A stretch of DNA of 32,640 bases from Parabacteroides acidifaciens (lineage in GTDB: Bacteria > Bacteroidota > Bacteroidia > Bacteroidales > Tannerellaceae), in assembly GCF_003363715.1 (NCBI RefSeq), contig NZ_QREV01000051.1, positions 1 to 32,640 of the forward strand, written 5' to 3'. Both the position numbers and the translations under genes were made by a program. Of the stretch, positions 8,804 to 17,116 are shown one piece after another; the first letter of the stretch is position 1; each line of letters begins with the position of its first letter. The notes under the pieces were generated by a model, which searched no databases, had not been told where the DNA came from, and saw only the letters and a list, made by a program, of their open reading frames with translations.

Positions 8804-8898
8804 ACATATTTATATGTTTTATTGCATATTGTTGGATATGTTTTCGTTTTCCTTTAAATTAGAACCCAATTTGATTACCGGCTTCGATTGCCGTTAAT
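8804..8898. promoter_or_regulatory. Cluster of small palindromes between the SMP-30-like gene and uxaB
   Basis: Three inverted repeats lie in the shared upstream region: ACATAT-TT-ATATGT (8804-8817), CATAT-N6-ATATG (8825-8840) and ATTACCGGC-N7-GCCGTTAAT (8874-8898, one mismatch). They could be operators for a hexuronate-responsive repressor; no such regulator is encoded in the window. Confidence 0.35.
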
Positions 8899-8923
8899 GA
8901 ACGGATTTTAAACAGAAATTGGG

Positions 8924-10363
8924 ATGAGAGAATTGAATAAAAAAACAGCCGGAAAGGTGCTGCATCCGGAACGGATCATACAGTTCGGCGAAGGGAATTT
9001 CCTTCGTGCCTTTGCGGATTGGATTATCCAAAAGATGAACGAGAAGGTGGGTTTTGACAGTAGTGTGGTTGTTGTCCAGCCGATTGACCGGGGGATGGCC
9101 GATATGCTGAATGCGCAGGATTGTCTCTATCATGTCAATCTGCAAGGCTTGGATAAAGGAGAGAAGGTAAACAGCCTGACCCGGGTCGATGTGATCAGCC
9201 GTGCGTTGAATCCCTATACGGATTTTGCCGCTTTCATGAAATTAGCGGAACAGCCGGAAATGCGTTTTGTCATTTCCAATACGACGGAAGCGGGAATCAC
9301 TTTTGATCCGGCTTGCAAACCGGAAGATGCGCCGGCTTCTTCTTATCCGGGAAAGCTGACTCAGTTACTCTACCATCGCTACAAGACATTTAACGGCGAT
9401 AAGGGCAAAGGGCTGATAATCTTCCCGTGTGAACTGATATTCCTGAACGGGCATAAGCTGAAAGAAACAATTTACCAATATATCGAACTGTGGGAATTGA
9501 GCGATGACTTTAAAACATGGTTCACAGAATCCTGCGGGGTGTATGCGACACTGGTGGACCGCATCGTACCGGGATTCCCACGCAAGGAGATCGATGCGAT
9601 CAAGGAAAAGTTACAGTATAACGATAACCTGGTTGTCCAGGCGGAGGTCTTCCATCTGTGGGTGATTGAAGCGCCCGGTTCGGTAGCGAAGGAGTTCCCG
9701 GCGGACAAGGCGGGGCTGAATGTCCTGTTTGTTCCGAGCGAAGAGCCTTATCACCAGCGGAAAGTGACTTTGCTGAATGGCCCCCATACGGTTTTGGCGC
9801 CTGTCACCTGGCTTTCCGGGGTGGATATCGTACGGGATGCCTGTCGGCACGAGGTATTGGGGAGATACATTCATAAAGTGATGTTCGAAGAATTGCTGGA
9901 AACGTTAGACCTGCCGAAAGAGGAACTGATGCAGTTCGGCCGCGACGTGATGGAACGTTTCAATAATCCGTTTGTCGATCATTCGGTTGTCTCGATCATG
10001 CTGAATTCATTCCCTAAATATGAAACGCGCGATTTGCCGGGCCTGAAAGTCTATCTGGAGCGGAAAGGCGAGTTACCGAAAGGGCTCGTTTTAGGTCTGG
10101 CTGCCATTATTACCTACTATAAGGGAGATGTACGTGCCGATGGTGTAAAAGCGGAGCCGGATGACTCTGCGGAAAACCTCAAGTTGCTACAGGAACTTTG
10201 GGCGACCGGTTCGACGCGGAAAGTGGCGGAAGGCGTATTGGCAGCCTCTTCCATTTGGGGTGAAGATCTGAACCGGATTCCGGGGTTGACGGAAATGCTG
10301 AAAGGGTTCCTGGATACCATTCAGGAAAAGGGAATGCTTACTGCCGTTAAAGAAATTTGCTGA
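8924..10363 (+). CDS. uxaB: Tagaturonate reductase (altronate oxidoreductase)
   Basis: A 479-residue polyol-dehydrogenase-fold enzyme of the UxaB type, which reduces D-tagaturonate to D-altronate with NADH in the galacturonate branch of hexuronate catabolism. Visible signs are the N-terminal dinucleotide-binding segment IIQFGEGNFLRAF, the segment VISNTTEAGI, and the core ATLVDRIVPGFPRKE followed by the KVTLLNGPHT motif shared by mannitol dehydrogenase-like enzymes. Length matches the family (about 480). No signal peptide, so it is cytoplasmic. The stop TGA overlaps the ATG of uxaA by one base (TGATG), which indicates translational coupling. Confidence 0.93.
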   Translation: MRELNKKTAGKVLHPERIIQFGEGNFLRAFADWIIQKMNEKVGFDSSVVVVQPIDRGMADMLNAQDCLYHVNLQGLDKGEKVNSLTRVDVISRALNPYTDFAAFMKLAEQPEMRFVISNTTEAGITFDPACKPEDAPASSYPGKLTQLLYHRYKTFNGDKGKGLIIFPCELIFLNGHKLKETIYQYIELWELSDDFKTWFTESCGVYATLVDRIVPGFPRKEIDAIKEKLQYNDNLVVQAEVFHLWVIEAPGSVAKEFPADKAGLNVLFVPSEEPYHQRKVTLLNGPHTVLAPVTWLSGVDIVRDACRHEVLGRYIHKVMFEELLETLDLPKEELMQFGRDVMERFNNPFVDHSVVSIMLNSFPKYETRDLPGLKVYLERKGELPKGLVLGLAAIITYYKGDVRADGVKAEPDDSAENLKLLQELWATGSTRKVAEGVLAASSIWGEDLNRIPGLTEMLKGFLDTIQEKGMLTAVKEIC

Positions 10364-11850
10364 TGCGAACGTATATACAGATAAATCCGGCCGATAATGT
10401 GGCTGTGGCCGTCGAAGACCTGCATACCGGCATGTCGTTGGACATTAATGGAAAGACTGTTGTTGTGCGACAGGATATTCCGGCAGGTCATAAAGTAGCC
10501 TTGCAGGATTTTGAGGAAGGCGATTACATTGTTAAATACGGCGCTCCTATCGGGCATGCCCGGATGGCGATTGCTGCGGGTTGTTGGGTAAACGAGAAGA
10601 ATATCAAAACCAATCTGGAAGGATTGCGTGAATATGAATTTAACCCGCAGCCCATTCCTGCACAACCTTCACGGGCTTCGCTTGCTTTTAAAGGCTATCG
10701 CCGCAAGAACGGGAATGTCGGTATCCGGAATGAGGTCTGGATCATTCCGACGGTCGGTTGTGTGAATGGCATTGCCCGTCGGCTGGCCGATGAGTTGCAG
10801 CGGGAGACACAAGGGGCGGGAGTCGATGCGATTGTCGCTTTTCCGCATAACTATGGTTGTTCCCAGTTGGGTGATGACCACGAGAATACCCGGAAGATAT
10901 TGCGGGATATGGTGTTGCACCCGAACGCGGGGGCGGTTCTTGTTGTCGGTTTGGGATGTGAGAACAACCAGGTCGGCGCTTTTCGCGAGCTATTGGGAGA
11001 ATACGATACGGAACGCATCCGCTTTATGGAAACGCAGAAGGTGGACGATGAATTAGAGGCGGGCATGGCGCTTTTGCGTGAGCTTTATGCAGTCGCTTCA
11101 CAGGATGAGCGAACGGATGTCCCTTTAGGCGAATTGCGTGTGGGACTGAAATGTGGCGGTTCGGATGGTTTTTCCGGCATTACGGCTAATCCGTTGCTGG
11201 GCGTCTTCTCCGATTATCTGGTGGCAGAGGGAGGAACGACAGTTCTGACGGAAGTACCGGAGATGTTCGGAGCCGAAACGATCCTGATGAACCGGAGCGA
11301 ATCGCGGGAAGTTTTTGAAAAGACTGTTCATTTGGTCAATGACTTCAAGTCTTATTTTATTGAAAATAAACAACCTATTTACGAGAATCCTTCCCCGGGC
11401 AATAAGGCGGGAGGTATTTCTACACTGGAAGAGAAATCGCTGGGGTGTACGCAGAAAGCCGGGACTTCGGCTGTGCGCGATGTGATGCTCTATGGTGAAC
11501 GGTTAGTAACAAAAGGTCTGAACTTGTTGAGCGCTCCCGGAAACGACCTGGTGGCCAGTACCGCTTTGGCAGCTTCCGGCTGCCATCTGGTTCTGTTTAC
11601 AACCGGAAGAGGAACGCCTTTCGGCACGTTTGTCCCGACAGTGAAGGTTTCGACTAACAGTAATTTGTATGTACGCAAGCCAAACTGGATCGATTTCAAC
11701 GCCGGTTCCCTGTTAGAAGGTAAAGGTATGGAAGAACTTTGTGAAGGGTTTATCCGCTTTGTCATCGATGTCGCAAGCGGATGCCCGACCAATAATGAAA
11801 AGAACGGTTACCGGGAGATCGCAATCTTCAAATCCGGGGTAACATTATAA
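10363..11850 (+). CDS. uxaA: Altronate dehydratase
   Basis: A 495-residue UxaA-family dehydratase that converts D-altronate to 2-keto-3-deoxygluconate, the step after uxaB. An N-terminal SAF domain (about residues 1-75) precedes the large UxaA domain, which carries GLGCENNQ, LKCGGSDGFSG, SLGCTQKAG and TGRGTPFG; the conserved cysteines suit an iron-dependent active site. The ATG at 10363 is chosen over an in-frame TTG at 10357 because it forms the TGATG junction with uxaB. The kinase and aldolase that would finish the pathway, and the isomerase uxaC, are not in this window. Confidence 0.93.
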   Translation: MRTYIQINPADNVAVAVEDLHTGMSLDINGKTVVVRQDIPAGHKVALQDFEEGDYIVKYGAPIGHARMAIAAGCWVNEKNIKTNLEGLREYEFNPQPIPAQPSRASLAFKGYRRKNGNVGIRNEVWIIPTVGCVNGIARRLADELQRETQGAGVDAIVAFPHNYGCSQLGDDHENTRKILRDMVLHPNAGAVLVVGLGCENNQVGAFRELLGEYDTERIRFMETQKVDDELEAGMALLRELYAVASQDERTDVPLGELRVGLKCGGSDGFSGITANPLLGVFSDYLVAEGGTTVLTEVPEMFGAETILMNRSESREVFEKTVHLVNDFKSYFIENKQPIYENPSPGNKAGGISTLEEKSLGCTQKAGTSAVRDVMLYGERLVTKGLNLLSAPGNDLVASTALAASGCHLVLFTTGRGTPFGTFVPTVKVSTNSNLYVRKPNWIDFNAGSLLEGKGMEELCEGFIRFVIDVASGCPTNNEKNGYREIAIFKSGVTL

Positions 11851-11885
11851 TTAATCGGGATAATTCGTTTCTTGCCATATTTGAA

Positions 11886-12010
11886 CTATCCCGTTCCCGC
11901 GCTCCGACGCGGGATCGCAGAGGAACAGGCTTTATCAAAACTTGTAAATGATGATTTAGGATGCGGCAGGCTGTTTTGCGATCCCGCGTCGGAGCGCGGG
12001 AACGGGATAG
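11886..12010. repeat. REP/BIME-like pair of inverted GC-rich palindromes
   Basis: The arms 11886-11919 and 11977-12010 are perfect 34-bp reverse complements separated by 57 bp. Each arm folds by itself through CCCGCG-ctccga-CGCGGG. A pair of self-folding units in opposite orientation is the layout of bacterial interspersed mosaic elements made from REP sequences. It lies 35 bp after uxaA between convergent genes. An open frame running across it (11872-12111) looks spurious. No REP-associated transposase is present. Confidence 0.85.
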
Positions 12011-12191
12011 CTCACTTTTTCTTACAACTGTATCTGTATAAGCAAGCAGGAAGGTCCTGGCTTGTCAAGATTGCCTGTAAAATGGTTTTGCAGTACTTCA
12101 TGGGGTTATAGTGCCGTAAAGGAATGAATAACCCGGCAGATAGAATGAACGATGCGGGATGTGTGCCCCCTCCGTACCTACCTGCTATTCA

Positions 12192-12274
12192 TGTCACAGC
12201 CGTGAAACAAAAGAAATCCAATTGTAACATAGAAGGAAGACAATTGTGACATGAAAAGAATACGACTGTGACAT
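12192..12274. repeat. Array of TGTNACA palindromes, 22-bp period
   Basis: TGTNACA occurs at 12192, 12223, 12245 and 12267. The last three form strict 22-bp direct repeats (TGTNACAT followed by a purine-rich 14 bp); the first is 31 bp upstream. The array lies between the 3' ends of uxaA and the Na/Pi cotransporter gene. The rest of 11851-12304 holds no gene; ATGAATA (12124) and TATTCAT (12186) could pair as a loose stem. Confidence 0.75.
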
Positions 12275-12304
12275 GCAATAGAAGACCGGATAAAATAGTT
12301 TATC

Positions 12305-13993
12305 TTATATCTTCTTCTCAATAACCGCCTGCACTACATTCAATACATAGTCGCCAAGCTTTTCTGCTTCGCCGATGATATCCATGTAGTAGACGCCATC
12401 CTGATACTGGTATTTCTTGTTGTTGATGTCTTCCACGTTGTGGTTCTTCAACTGGTTGCGGTAGTTGTTGATTTCGTTCTCAATGTTGTAAGACGGGTTG
12501 ACATCATCGCGGACGAGTTCTGTCTTTTTCAGGATCTCGATCATGCGGTACAAGGCCTTTTCCGTCAGTGCCAACATCTGGTCGACGTTATGGTTTTGCT
12601 CGTCCGTAAACGTCGATTTGAACTCGTTGCGGCGCTTGATACTTCGTGCCATATTGTTGCAGGAGTCGGCAATACTTTCTATCTCCGATACGGCACGCAG
12701 CATGATGCGGATCTCTTCCTTACCTTCCGAACTCAGGCGGCCTTCAGCCACGCAGGTCAGATAGTTGGCAATCTCGATTTCCATCCGGTCGCTGATACTT
12801 TCGTATTTCTCGATGCGGCTGTAGGTCTTCAGGAATGCTTCTTCATTCTTTTCGTAGAACAGTTCTTTTACCATGCCCAACATACGACCCGTGCGTTCTG
12901 CAAAAAGAGTGATTTCCTTGTGTGCCTGCAGGATGGAAAGCTCGGCTGTAGACAACATACCGCCTGTAATATAACGTAAGCGGTATTCTTCTTCCTCCTC
13001 TTTTTTCCCTTTGATGAGAGCGCGAACCGTCTTCTCGATCAGGTTGACGAACCAGATCATAATGAACGTATTGCTGATATTAAATGCCGTGTGGAATGCC
13101 GCCAACTTGAAGGAAACGGCAACTGCCGGATCGCTTATGCCCATGATATTTGTCACGAACCAGGAAACGGCATTTGTAAACGGATAGAACAGAACAAGCA
13201 CCCAGCAAACGCCGAATATGTTGAATACCAAGTGTGCCAGAGCTGCTCGCCGAGCCTGTATATTTCCGGTCAACGCTGCTAAGTTGGCCGTGATGGTTGT
13301 TCCGATATTTTCGCCCAGTACCAGCGCCACACCTAATTGATAGTCGATCCAGCCGTTGGCACACATGATAAGCGTGATTGCCATTGTGGCGGCGGAAGCC
13401 TGTACAATCATGGTCAGGATCGCACCGATGAAAAGGAACAGGATGATGGAGATGAATCCCATATCGGTATAGTTCTGCACGAAAGCAAGCATATCGGGGT
13501 TGGCTCCAAGATCAGGTGCGTTGGCTTTCAACGACTGCAAACCCATAAAGAGGAATGCGAAACCGAAGATGAACTCACCGATCGACTTACGGGAACTTTT
13601 ACCGGAAAAGAGTAGAGGAATACCAAATGCTAATAGAGGGAGGGAAAAGGCTGCGATGTCGACTTTAAATCCGAGGGCGGAGATCAACCAGGCGGTTACG
13701 GTCGTACCGATATTGGCTCCCATAATGACCCCGATGGATTGGGTGAGGGTGAGCAACCCGGCGTTGACGAAACTGACCACCATGACTGTAGTGGCGGATG
13801 ATGATTGGATCAGGGCCGTGATCAAAACGCCGGTCAAAACACCGGTTACCCTGTTAGTCGTCATGGCCGTCAGAATCTTGCGTAAACTGTCACCCGCAAA
13901 TTTCTGCAGACCTTCGCTCATGATTTTCATACCGTACAGGAACAAGCCTAAAGAACCTATCAGGCGTAGAAAATCAAAAAATGAATAGTCCAT
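12305..13993 (-). CDS. Na/Pi cotransporter family protein with PhoU-like C-terminal region
   Basis: A 562-residue inner-membrane protein of the NptA/PNaS family, sodium-dependent phosphate transporters. The membrane half (about residues 1-330) carries the duplicated family motif: QSSSATT in the first repeat and the variant QASAATM in the second, plus the glycine-rich GANIGTT and GENIGTT segments. The cytoplasmic C-terminal half (about 345-562) is helical and resembles PhoU, with MEIEIANYLTCVAEG and EIESIADSCNNMARSI. Length and order are typical. It has its own divergent promoter region shared with the kinase-like gene. Phosphate transport direction cannot be read from the sequence. Confidence 0.92.
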   Translation of the reverse strand: MDYSFFDFLRLIGSLGLFLYGMKIMSEGLQKFAGDSLRKILTAMTTNRVTGVLTGVLITALIQSSSATTVMVVSFVNAGLLTLTQSIGVIMGANIGTTVTAWLISALGFKVDIAAFSLPLLAFGIPLLFSGKSSRKSIGEFIFGFAFLFMGLQSLKANAPDLGANPDMLAFVQNYTDMGFISIILFLFIGAILTMIVQASAATMAITLIMCANGWIDYQLGVALVLGENIGTTITANLAALTGNIQARRAALAHLVFNIFGVCWVLVLFYPFTNAVSWFVTNIMGISDPAVAVSFKLAAFHTAFNISNTFIMIWFVNLIEKTVRALIKGKKEEEEEYRLRYITGGMLSTAELSILQAHKEITLFAERTGRMLGMVKELFYEKNEEAFLKTYSRIEKYESISDRMEIEIANYLTCVAEGRLSSEGKEEIRIMLRAVSEIESIADSCNNMARSIKRRNEFKSTFTDEQNHNVDQMLALTEKALYRMIEILKKTELVRDDVNPSYNIENEINNYRNQLKNHNVEDINNKKYQYQDGVYYMDIIGEAEKLGDYVLNVVQAVIEKKI

Positions 13994-14047
13994 TTAAAAT
14001 ACGTTTAAGTGGATGTATATCCGATTAATATTCCTAACTTTAGGGGA

Positions 14048-14055
14048 CAAATTTA
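14048..14055 (-). promoter_or_regulatory. Bacteroidetes -7 element for the Na/Pi cotransporter gene
   Basis: The minus strand reads TAAATTTG, an exact match, 54 bp before the start codon at 13993. On the plus strand TAACTTTA at 14035-14042 (one mismatch) may serve the kinase-like gene, so the two divergent promoters would overlap back to back. Confidence 0.5.
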
Positions 14056-14075
14056 CAAATAATAACTGATATACC

Positions 14076-15743
14076 ATGTCTGAAACGATTACAATTTATT
14101 GCAAAAATAACAATACCTATAAAGAGGTTCCCATTGGTTCTTCACTGTTAGACATCTATGCGCTTGTAGGCGCTCCGCTCCGGTTGCGGCCGATGAATGC
14201 GCAAGTAAACAATAAAACGGAAGGTTTGAGCTTCCGTTGCTGGCATCCGAAAGATGTAGAATATGTCGATTATTCCCAACTGTCGGGAATGCGTACGTAT
14301 GTCCGTTCCCTGTGTCATATCTTTTCCAAAGCGGTAAACGATGTGCTGCCTTCGGCGACGTTGAACCTGGAACATCCGATTTCAAAAGGTTACTACTGCG
14401 TCATTCACAATGGAAAGAATATCGATGAAGAAACGATCGGCAAGATCAAAAAACGGATGTGTGAGATTATCGATGCCGACCTGCCTTTCCGTTTGAAGAC
14501 GGTCCGTACGGCCGACGCGGCGGTCTTGTTCCGCGAAAGGGGCATGAACGACAAGGCGCGTCTGATCGAAAGCGCCGGTATGCCTTATACCTCTTATTAT
14601 GATTTGGATGGTTACATCAATTATTTTTACGGTTGCCTGACGCCGTCTACCGGCTATGTGCGGCTTTTTGATCTGGTCCCTTATTTCGACGGCGTGTTGT
14701 TGCGTGTCCCGCAAAGAGGCAATCCGTTGGAGCTGGAACCTGTCATCCGCCAAGATAAGATGTTTCAGGTCTATAAGGAACACCTGACTTTGCAGCGTAC
14801 GGTCGGGCTGGATAATGTAGGCGACCTGAACCGGGCAATCGAGAAAGGCCTGTCTTCCGAGATTGTCATGGTATCCGAAGCCATGCAGGAGAAGCAGGTT
14901 GCCAAGATCGCGGAAGAGATTGCTTCGCGCTACGACGACGGCATCCGCATCGTCTTGATTTCCGGCCCTTCCTCTTCCGGGAAGACAACCTTCTGCAAGC
15001 GTTTGGAAGTGCAGTTGATCACGAACCTGATTCATCCCGTCAGCCTCTCGTTAGACGATTATTTCTTGAATCGCGAGGATACGCCTAAGGATGAAACGGG
15101 CGAATATGATTTTGAATCCCTCTATGCGCTCGACCTGCCTTATTTCAACAGCGAGTTGCAGAAATTGCTTTCGGGTGAGGAGATAGACGTGCCGAGTTTT
15201 GACTTTGAAACCGGCCGTCGCGTGTATAAAGGAAAGAAATTGAAGATGCACCAGAATTCGATCCTGGTGATCGAGGGCATTCACGCCCTGAACCCTGAAC
15301 TGACCTCCATGATCGAAGATCGCTATAAATACCGGGTTTATGTTTCGGTGCTGACCTCTATCTCGTTGGATAACCATAACTGGATTCCGACGACCGATAA
15401 CCGCCTCTTGCGCCGCATTATCCGTGATTACCGTTTTCGTGGTTATTCCGCCCGCGATACGATTGCCCGCTGGCCCAGTGTGCGCCGGGGCGAAGATAAA
15501 TGGATTTTCCCGTATCAGGAAAATGCGGATGCGATGTTCAACAGCGCCATGTTGTATGAACTGGCAGCCCTGCGGAAGTTTGCCGAACCGATTTTAGGCG
15601 AAGTGCGCGAATGCGATCCGGAAAATGCGGAGGCTTACCGCTTGCTCCGTTTCCTCCGTTACTTTAATTATATTCCTGATGTCGGCCTTCCGGGCACTTC
15701 CCTCTTGCGTGAGTTCTTAGGAGGAGGAAGTTTCCGTTACTGA
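14076..15743 (+). CDS. Nucleoside (uridine) kinase-like protein with N-terminal TGS/ThrRS-like region
   Basis: A 555-residue fusion. Residues 1-60 look like a TGS ubiquitin-like fold, and about 60-240 resemble the editing-type region of threonyl-tRNA synthetase. The C-terminal part (about 285-490) is a phosphoribulokinase/uridine kinase-like P-loop domain. The Walker A motif is GPSSSGKTT (residues 297-305), followed by the uridine-kinase-type SLDDYFLNREDTPKDE, FDFETGRR and VIEGIHALNP segments. Proteins of this layout are widespread in Bacteroidetes, Thermotogae and Firmicutes and are annotated as nucleoside or uridine kinases; the role of the N-terminal region is not established. It is cytoplasmic. 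It stands alone, upstream of a 21-bp repeat array. Confidence 0.85.
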   Translation: MSETITIYCKNNNTYKEVPIGSSLLDIYALVGAPLRLRPMNAQVNNKTEGLSFRCWHPKDVEYVDYSQLSGMRTYVRSLCHIFSKAVNDVLPSATLNLEHPISKGYYCVIHNGKNIDEETIGKIKKRMCEIIDADLPFRLKTVRTADAAVLFRERGMNDKARLIESAGMPYTSYYDLDGYINYFYGCLTPSTGYVRLFDLVPYFDGVLLRVPQRGNPLELEPVIRQDKMFQVYKEHLTLQRTVGLDNVGDLNRAIEKGLSSEIVMVSEAMQEKQVAKIAEEIASRYDDGIRIVLISGPSSSGKTTFCKRLEVQLITNLIHPVSLSLDDYFLNREDTPKDETGEYDFESLYALDLPYFNSELQKLLSGEEIDVPSFDFETGRRVYKGKKLKMHQNSILVIEGIHALNPELTSMIEDRYKYRVYVSVLTSISLDNHNWIPTTDNRLLRRIIRDYRFRGYSARDTIARWPSVRRGEDKWIFPYQENADAMFNSAMLYELAALRKFAEPILGEVRECDPENAEAYRLLRFLRYFNYIPDVGLPGTSLLREFLGGGSFRY

Positions 15744-15755
15744 TATTTGTTTTTC

Positions 15756-15839
15756 GGCGGCGTCATTTATATTTATGACGTCATCGTGTATATTCCTGAC
15801 GCCGTCGGATTTCTTTTCGACGGCGTCGGGAACAGATTT
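15756..15839. repeat. Array of GACGNCGTC palindromes, 21-bp period
   Basis: Four units start at 15756, 15777, 15798 and 15819, exactly 21 bp apart. Each is a 10-bp GC-rich core followed by 11 bp of mostly AT-rich DNA. The cores are GGCGGCGTCA, GACGTCATCG, GACGCCGTCG and GACGGCGTCG; the last two contain perfect GACG-N-CGTC palindromes. The array ends about 20 bp before the -7 element of the M16 peptidase gene, a position expected for operators. Confidence 0.85.
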
Positions 15840-15860
15840 CCTTTGCACCGAAATTTATTG

Positions 15861-15868
15861 TACTTTTG
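15861..15868 (+). promoter_or_regulatory. Bacteroidetes -7 element for the M16 peptidase gene
   Basis: TACTTTTG matches TAnnTTTG exactly, 21 bp before the ATG at 15890. A TTTG at 15842-15845 is only 15 bp upstream, shorter than the usual -33 spacing. Confidence 0.6.
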
Positions 15869-15889
15869 TGCGCTCTAAATGAATGGATA

Positions 15890-17116
15890 ATGGAAAAAGA
15901 TTACTTCTCGCATATATTGCCGAACGGTTTGCGTATTGTGCATCTTCCCTCTGCTTCCCCGGTGTCGTATTGCGGTTTTGCCGTGAATGCGGGAACGAGG
16001 GATGAGGAGGCGCATGAATTCGGATTGGCTCACTTTGTGGAGCACATGGTATTCAAAGGGACGGAAAAGCGGAAGTCCTGGCATATCCTGAACCGGATGG
16101 AGAATGTGGGAGGAGAGTTGAACGCCTATACGACAAAGGAAGAAACATTCGTTTATTCCATCTTTATGGAAGAACACTTCCGCCGGGCTTTCGAACTGTT
16201 GGCCGATCTGGTGTTCCATTCCCAGTTTCCGGAACAGGAGATCGAGAAAGAGGTGGATGTTATCCTGGACGAGATCAACTCGTATGAGGACAGCCCTTCG
16301 GAACTTATCTTCGATGAATTTGAAAATTTATTGTTCGACGGCCATGCCTTAGGGCATAATATCTTGGGAGATGAACAGTCGCTGCTGAGCTTCGACAGCG
16401 AGTCCGGCAAGTCGTTTATGAAACGTTTCTATGCGCCCGAAAACATGGTCTTTTTCTCGATGGGACGCATTCCGTTCAAAAAGATTGTGCAGATGGCGGA
16501 AAGCGCTTTGTCGGATGTCGCCTTCCCGATGGCGTCGCGTAACCGGGTTGCGCCTGCCGGGATTCTTCCTGTGACGCGACAGGTCCATAAAGATACGCAT
16601 CAGGCGCATGTCCTGATAGGCGGTCGGGCATACAGCATGCACGACGAAAAAAGATTACCGCTGTTCCTGCTCAATAACCTGTTGGGCGGTCCGGGAATGA
16701 ATAACCGGTTGAACGTCTCCCTTCGGGAAAAGCACGGGTTGGTGTATAATGTGGAATCAAATGTAACTTCCTATACCGATACAGGTCTTGCGAGCATCTA
16801 TTTCGGTACTGATCCGAAGAATAAGGAGAAAGCTGTCCGGTTGGTCCATAAGGAGCTGGCAAAACTGCGTGATATGAAACTGTCGGCCACCCAGTTGGCT
16901 GCCGCCAAGAAGCAGGTGATCGGCCAGTTAGGTGTCTCGGGCGACAACCGCGAAGGCTTGTTCTTGGGCTTGGGAAAGAGTTTCCTGCATTATAACCGTT
17001 ACGACACCTTACCGGAAGTCTTCGCCAAAGTAGAACGCCTGACAGCAGAAGAAATACTGGAAGTCGCCAACGAGGTCTTCGCTCCGGAACGGTTGTTCAG
17101 TTTGATTTATCAATAA
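15890..17116 (+). CDS. M16-family zinc metallopeptidase (pitrilysin/insulinase-like)
   Basis: A 408-residue single-unit M16 peptidase. The inverted zinc motif HFVEH (His48, Glu51, His52) is intact, and the downstream acidic segment EINSYEDSPSELIFDEF supplies the third zinc ligand typical of the family. The C-terminal M16 domain carries the LNNLLGGPGMNNRLNVSLREKHGLVY signature. Small M16 proteins of this kind act as dimers on unfolded peptides, or as mitochondrial-processing-peptidase-like enzymes. No signal peptide is seen, so a cytoplasmic location is likely. The ATG at 15890 is chosen over an in-frame TTG at 15866, which lies inside the -7 element. Its stop codon directly abuts that of the convergent symporter gene. 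Confidence 0.93.
   Translation: MEKDYFSHILPNGLRIVHLPSASPVSYCGFAVNAGTRDEEAHEFGLAHFVEHMVFKGTEKRKSWHILNRMENVGGELNAYTTKEETFVYSIFMEEHFRRAFELLADLVFHSQFPEQEIEKEVDVILDEINSYEDSPSELIFDEFENLLFDGHALGHNILGDEQSLLSFDSESGKSFMKRFYAPENMVFFSMGRIPFKKIVQMAESALSDVAFPMASRNRVAPAGILPVTRQVHKDTHQAHVLIGGRAYSMHDEKRLPLFLLNNLLGGPGMNNRLNVSLREKHGLVYNVESNVTSYTDTGLASIYFGTDPKNKEKAVRLVHKELAKLRDMKLSATQLAAAKKQVIGQLGVSGDNREGLFLGLGKSFLHYNRYDTLPEVFAKVERLTAEEILEVANEVFAPERLFSLIYQ

Noticed and set aside
11872-12111. Open frame of 79 codons downstream of uxaA
   Set aside because: It runs through both arms of the GC-rich inverted repeat, has no recognisable motif and no start context.
12192-12274. CRISPR-like array
   Set aside because: The repeat core is only 7-12 bp and the period 22 bp, far shorter than CRISPR repeats plus spacers, and there are no cas genes.
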